Shown piece after piece: positions 60,300 through 64,000 of a DNA stretch of 64,000 nt. The position numbers and the translations under genes were made by a program. The notes under the pieces were generated by a model. That model was not told the origin of the DNA, ran no database searches, and saw only the letters and a program-made list of their open reading frames with translations. Positions within the stretch are counted from its first letter, which is position 1. The number at the start of each line of letters is the position of its first letter. This stretch comes from Diplocarpon mali (taxonomy: Eukaryota > Ascomycota > Leotiomycetes > Helotiales > Drepanopezizaceae): the NCBI GenBank assembly GCA_024741835.1, contig JAENRP010000029.1, positions 161,169-225,168 on the forward strand, read 5' to 3'.

Positions 60300-62083
60300 G
60301 ATTCTGTTGCGTCGGACTGACTCTAGTCAGATGGGACAGACAAGATGGATTGTCCTGTATCTCTGGAGTCGAGGCAGTATGATGGTTTGGCTTGAGTGAC
60401 GTGGCTCAAAAGAAGGGATTCAGACCGAGACGTACAGGTATTTAGACAGCTTGGGTTTGCGCATTGAATAGGTACCCAAACGGAGCTAGCGTCAGATATA
60501 TGTTTCCGATAAGATGCGCTAAGGCGATATCTCGGACCGGGTACGAAAGCTTGGCTTGGCTTGATTTTACCCCTGCATTTAAGCGAGCGATTCAAAGCTG
60601 GCGAAGACGGGCTGATCTTGTTTTTCTCTCCTCAAGATAGTATGTGTACATATAAGAGTGGCGCTAGTTGCAAAGTCTATATTGCTATCAAAAGCAGATT
60701 GATGATCTGATAAGATATCACTGGCTACTCATATTTTACATTGGGCTGCAAACCCACTTAAGTACGGCGGGTCGTGGGGGGCAGAGCACTCCACCCGAAG
60801 GGTTATGATAACATTCTTTCTCTATACTTGGCTCAGGATATTCAACTTAGAACTGGAGTCTTACTAGGCTGTGTTTATCATCTGCTAACAACCTGAAAGT
60901 ACAGGGATAAGGAAACTTGATAGCTAGTCATTAGTTTTCAAAGTACATACAGATCATGTTGAATGTACTCTCCTTGTATCGTAGATATTTCTGACCCAGA
61001 ATCGCTGGTAGAAATTTTGTTTCCCAACATGGCTGTTTCCTCTTCTGGTAGAGGGCATCCCAAGTGAGTTTGCAGCTCATTCACTATGAGTACTATTCAG
61101 AATCCAGTTGTTAGCACTAGTTTCTGCTCTTGTGTATACTAGTGATTTGCGTGACATGTCATAAGTAAACGTAAAATGAGAAGACTGGCAGCAATCATAT
61201 GCAGGTGATACCAAGATTCATGGGCCGAAGCTTCTCGCTTCCTCTATAAGTTTTCATGTAAAGGGAAGTTTAAAGGGCGGGCAACTCGCTTGATATCAAA
61301 CACCGTATGCCACCTCACTTCAAAGGACAAGATTTATCAGGTTGGTATTCTTCATCGCACTTATCATCAGGCATTTGACAGAGATCAGAGTTTACTTGCA
61401 TAGCATCTTGTGTAGTCTTCCATGAGCGGCTCCTCCGAACTCTGCGAAGTGAAAGTTGATGCTCTTAAATGCTGACTGACTTAGTAAAGGGTAATGTGCA
61501 AGCAAATTTAATACCAAAAAACAATAAAAGTGATAAGTGGGACCACCTGAGCCCTTATGTGTCCTTAATTCTTGTTCATAATAAATTTTATTTAATTACT
61601 CTTTATAGGAAAGAAAGCTTCAAGCAAAATTCTTTAGCCCATTCTTTCTTCAAGGAGGCGGCTGCAGCTAGCGTACACCTGGACGCTCCCCATCGTCCAA
61701 GATGCTCAAGTGTATACATGTTTTGATAAAAAAATACATACGAGTTCCCAGTATACTTTCAGATCGTGAAATCTACTGCTGAGCTTTTTCTATTGCTGCG
61801 GATTATATCTGAAGCAGTTTTTAAAGTGAGTTTCGATCGCGGCGCTCGTGCCGAAAATTGGCAGCTGTCCAAAGAGGCAGGGATACCCGATATATGCTAC
61901 GGCCTACAACTCCATCCTGATCTGATTTTCGGGGTATTAACAAACGCCTGGTTCGTCCACAATGTAGGTGAGAAGATGACGCATTGCCGCTGCAACCAAA
62001 CCTCGATATTTCCCAGCCCTCGTTTGCCCTCTGTCCCCTCGTCTGATATTCTCATCACATCAAAAGTCTCTGCTTATCACATC
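60300..62083. other. Intergenic region left of the ataxin-10 homologue
   Basis: AT-richer spacer of 1.8 kb, with the hydrolase promoter on its left and the 3' end of the next gene on its right. Small open frames (for example 61469-61726) have no domain. Nothing else recognised. Confidence 0.5.
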
Positions 62084-64000
62084 TCATTTCCCTGCCTGCG
62101 CCTCTGCTGCAGCCTCTGCCTCCAGCCTCACCTTCCCTCTGGCAGTAGCCTCGCTTACCAGCTTCATTGTGTTCCTCAGTTCCAGGACCTTCGCATCCAA
62201 ATCAGCTCTCACAGTGGAACTCCCACTCCCACTCCCGCTCCCGCCCCCACTCGCATTCCTAGGTATGATATCTCCCACGATCCGAGTAACCTGCGGTCTT
62301 TCCAGATTCGCCACAACAGGCTTGGGATGCATCGCCAGCCCCTTCTCACTTAGCCCTGGTCCGACTGTCGGAGTGGGAGCTCCAGAATTCCTTACCGGCC
62401 TCTCACCAGGCGGCGGGTTTGCCGAACGCATCGTCTGAACCGGCCTCTCGGCCCTCGCCTGAGCTTCGGCTTGGGCTCGAGCAGCAGCCTGTGCTTGAAC
62501 CTGCGCCTGTTTGACAGGCACAAGCTCCTTGACGAAATCCTGGGCTTCCTTGCAACCTTCCATCAGGAACTTGATAGCGAGCGTAGCGCGTTCTTTCAAG
62601 TATTCATTGTGACCATCGTAAACGCAACAGTTGAGGAGGGGCATGATACCCTCGTGATCAAGGAGCTGTTTCTGTACGATAGGATTACCGGGGCCGTTGC
62701 GCCGCGCGTTGGTCGGTGCTATAAGCGCTGTGAGGATAATGAGAATTTGGATCTTGATACCAGCCCATGGGAACTTGTGCGGGGTGTCGTGGAGCGGCGC
62801 TTGCATGGGCGGTGGAGCATGAGAAGCTTGATTGGGCATGGGGCGCTCGTCGAGTTGCTTGCGCGGGACGCCTGCTTCGAGGGCCTTAAGAAGTGCGACG
62901 AGCTCGTAGACTGTTTCCCACTCGATGAGGAGGTGACGCATCTCCGTGATCTCGGCAATGACCGAGATGAAGTCGAGATATTGTGACAGCCCGTCTTTAG
63001 CACGCTCCATATCCCACAGATCTACTGGAAAGTCGCTGTGGTGTTTCTTTTGTTGGCGGATTTGAGCTTGGGCATAGATGAGGGCCAAACAATCCGGCAC
63101 CACCCGAGAACGGAAGTAATTGTAGAGGAAATGGATGAGCTTTGCATCCCGCTGATAATCCTTGACATCCTCGTAGATTGGGCTATCCTTCCGCGCGCGG
63201 AACATGTAGTTGATGAGCCGAAGCAGAACAGTCTGTGCCGGTGATACGATATCTTTGAGAATGCGAAGAGAGTTCCAAGCATACGGCAGCAGAGCGTTGT
63301 GATGGAATGACTCGATGATCTGGGCTGTGATTTGGAAAATAAATTGCTGGTCCGTTTGTTCCCATACCGCAATGAAGACCAATAGCTCTCTCAAGAGATT
63401 CTTTCCACAATCCAGTGCCAAGAACATCTTGCATCTAGTCTTCTGCAAATTCTCTCCTGCAGGCGTAAGTCCAGATCCCATCGAGTCAACGATGCAAGCC
63501 TTGATAGTCATATGCAAAGCCTCAATCTGTTTTGTGTCCAAGATATTCGGAATCTCCGTCAACAATCCGCGGAGTGGGCCTTCGGCATACGAGTCGTCGT
63601 CGTCTTCTTCATCCTCCTCATCCTCGCCATTGTCTCCTTCGATATAGCGTTCATCAATCTCGTCGGGATTCACGCTCTCGTTACCAAGCTGCTCATAGTG
63701 CTCTCCCTGCTCAAAATTATCGGCTTCCTGGCCTCGGGGCATGTACCGATGCATAGCATTCTCCTTGCACGCAGCAGCGCGCTCCTGGGCGCGTTCCACC
63801 GTCTCCATCTGCACAACCCACCCCTCAAAATTCGCATCCCGGACTTTCTTCCACCAGACATCGATCTCATGCGATACCCTGGCGTAGAGCTTATCCTGCG
63901 CGTATTTATCTAACATGTCCGGTTTCCACACAGGGGAAGCCGAACCCACCTCGCCCTCATCCTCTTCACCAACCTCCACCTCGTCAAACTCCGGCTCGGG
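62084..64000 (-). CDS. CTR86: Ataxin-10/Ctr86 homologue, N-terminus outside window
   Basis: An armadillo-like helical protein of the ataxin-10 family, known in yeast as copper transport protein 86; the exact cellular role in filamentous fungi is not settled. The frame is open through the right edge, so the start and N-terminus are missing; 638 residues are visible without introns. The ataxin-10 homology domain lies near residues 430-500: KIQILIILTALIAPTN, NPIVQKQLLDHEGIMPLL, then NEYLKERATLAIKFLMEGC and DFVKELVP. Upstream are helical repeats with LALDCGKNLLRELLVFIAVW and QTVLLRLINYMFRARK. An acidic stretch with runs of Glu and Asp lies near residue 130. The C-terminus is low-complexity (Ala/Gln, Gly-Ser repeats) and ends in a short coiled coil. 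Likely a housekeeping gene flanking the metabolic cluster. Confidence 0.85.
   Translation of the reverse strand, partial: PEPEFDEVEVGEEDEGEVGSASPVWKPDMLDKYAQDKLYARVSHEIDVWWKKVRDANFEGWVVQMETVERAQERAAACKENAMHRYMPRGQEADNFEQGEHYEQLGNESVNPDEIDERYIEGDNGEDEEDEEDDDDSYAEGPLRGLLTEIPNILDTKQIEALHMTIKACIVDSMGSGLTPAGENLQKTRCKMFLALDCGKNLLRELLVFIAVWEQTDQQFIFQITAQIIESFHHNALLPYAWNSLRILKDIVSPAQTVLLRLINYMFRARKDSPIYEDVKDYQRDAKLIHFLYNYFRSRVVPDCLALIYAQAQIRQQKKHHSDFPVDLWDMERAKDGLSQYLDFISVIAEITEMRHLLIEWETVYELVALLKALEAGVPRKQLDERPMPNQASHAPPPMQAPLHDTPHKFPWAGIKIQILIILTALIAPTNARRNGPGNPIVQKQLLDHEGIMPLLNCCVYDGHNEYLKERATLAIKFLMEGCKEAQDFVKELVPVKQAQVQAQAAARAQAEAQARAERPVQTMRSANPPPGERPVRNSGAPTPTVGPGLSEKGLAMHPKPVVANLERPQVTRIVGDIIPRNASGGGSGSGSGSSTVRADLDAKVLELRNTMKLVSEATARGKVRLEAEAAAEAQAGK

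Noticed and set aside
62471..62986. Plus-strand frames of 133-195 codons at 61766-63913, such as this one
   Set aside because: They are antisense to the ataxin-10 homologue, which has recognisable domains on the minus strand.

Overview
The window is from the nuclear genome of a filamentous ascomycete (Pezizomycotina). Three things show this. Genes have short introns (about 40-140 nt) with GT...AG ends and visible lariat sites such as TACTAAC and CTGAC. The gene families include Zn2Cys6 transcription factors, CFEM-rhodopsin receptors and heme-thiolate peroxidases. The left 28 kb carries the signature of repeat-induced point mutation (RIP). The species cannot be named from this sequence.

Positions 1 to about 28,080 are an AT-rich, RIP-degraded transposon graveyard. 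TpA is very common, CpA and TpG are nearly absent, CpG survives, and former Gln codons now read TAA or TAG. Recognisable remains are a Gypsy chromovirus (minus strand, 1-5.3 kb), a second Gypsy element of another lineage (minus, about 11.3-17.8 kb), a Copia element (minus, about 18.9-24.4 kb) and a second Copia element (plus, about 24.9-26.6 kb). Between the two Gypsy elements lie two diverged copies of one unrecognised protein (5984-6979 and 9615-10835, both minus). A 23-bp palindrome occurs ten times between 6.07 and 17.76 kb and nowhere else that I could see.

Near 28.08 kb the composition changes to ordinary gene-bearing DNA. In order: an RSC9/ARID2-type chromatin remodelling subunit (+, 29853-32737); 7.6 kb without a recognisable gene; a CFEM-domain seven-helix receptor of the PTH11 type (+, 40346-42137); a Zn2Cys6 transcription factor interrupted by a 27-N assembly gap (-, 43779-45938); a UDP-glycosyltransferase (+, 46620-47972); an alpha-dioxygenase-like fatty-acid heme peroxidase (-, 48766-51151); a small heme-thiolate peroxidase/peroxygenase (+, 52539-53556); a sugar-lactone-oxidase-like flavoprotein (-, 54087-55858); a maltose-type O-acetyltransferase (+, 57743-58606); a dienelactone hydrolase (-, 59448-60299); and the 3' part of an ataxin-10/Ctr86 homologue (-, running off the right edge).

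The stretch from the transcription factor to the hydrolase looks like a compact metabolic cluster without a polyketide, peptide or terpene synthase. It has two different heme enzymes of fatty-acid-oxidising families, a flavin oxidase, a glycosyl- and an acetyl-transferase, a hydrolase and a regulator. Two CGG-N6-CCG inverted triplets lie 30 bp apart in the divergent promoter between the regulator and the glycosyltransferase. One reading is production of a glycosylated, acetylated oxylipin. That is inference; the families are read directly from motifs. Exon boundaries were set by hand from reading frame, splice signals and family motifs, with no transcript evidence.
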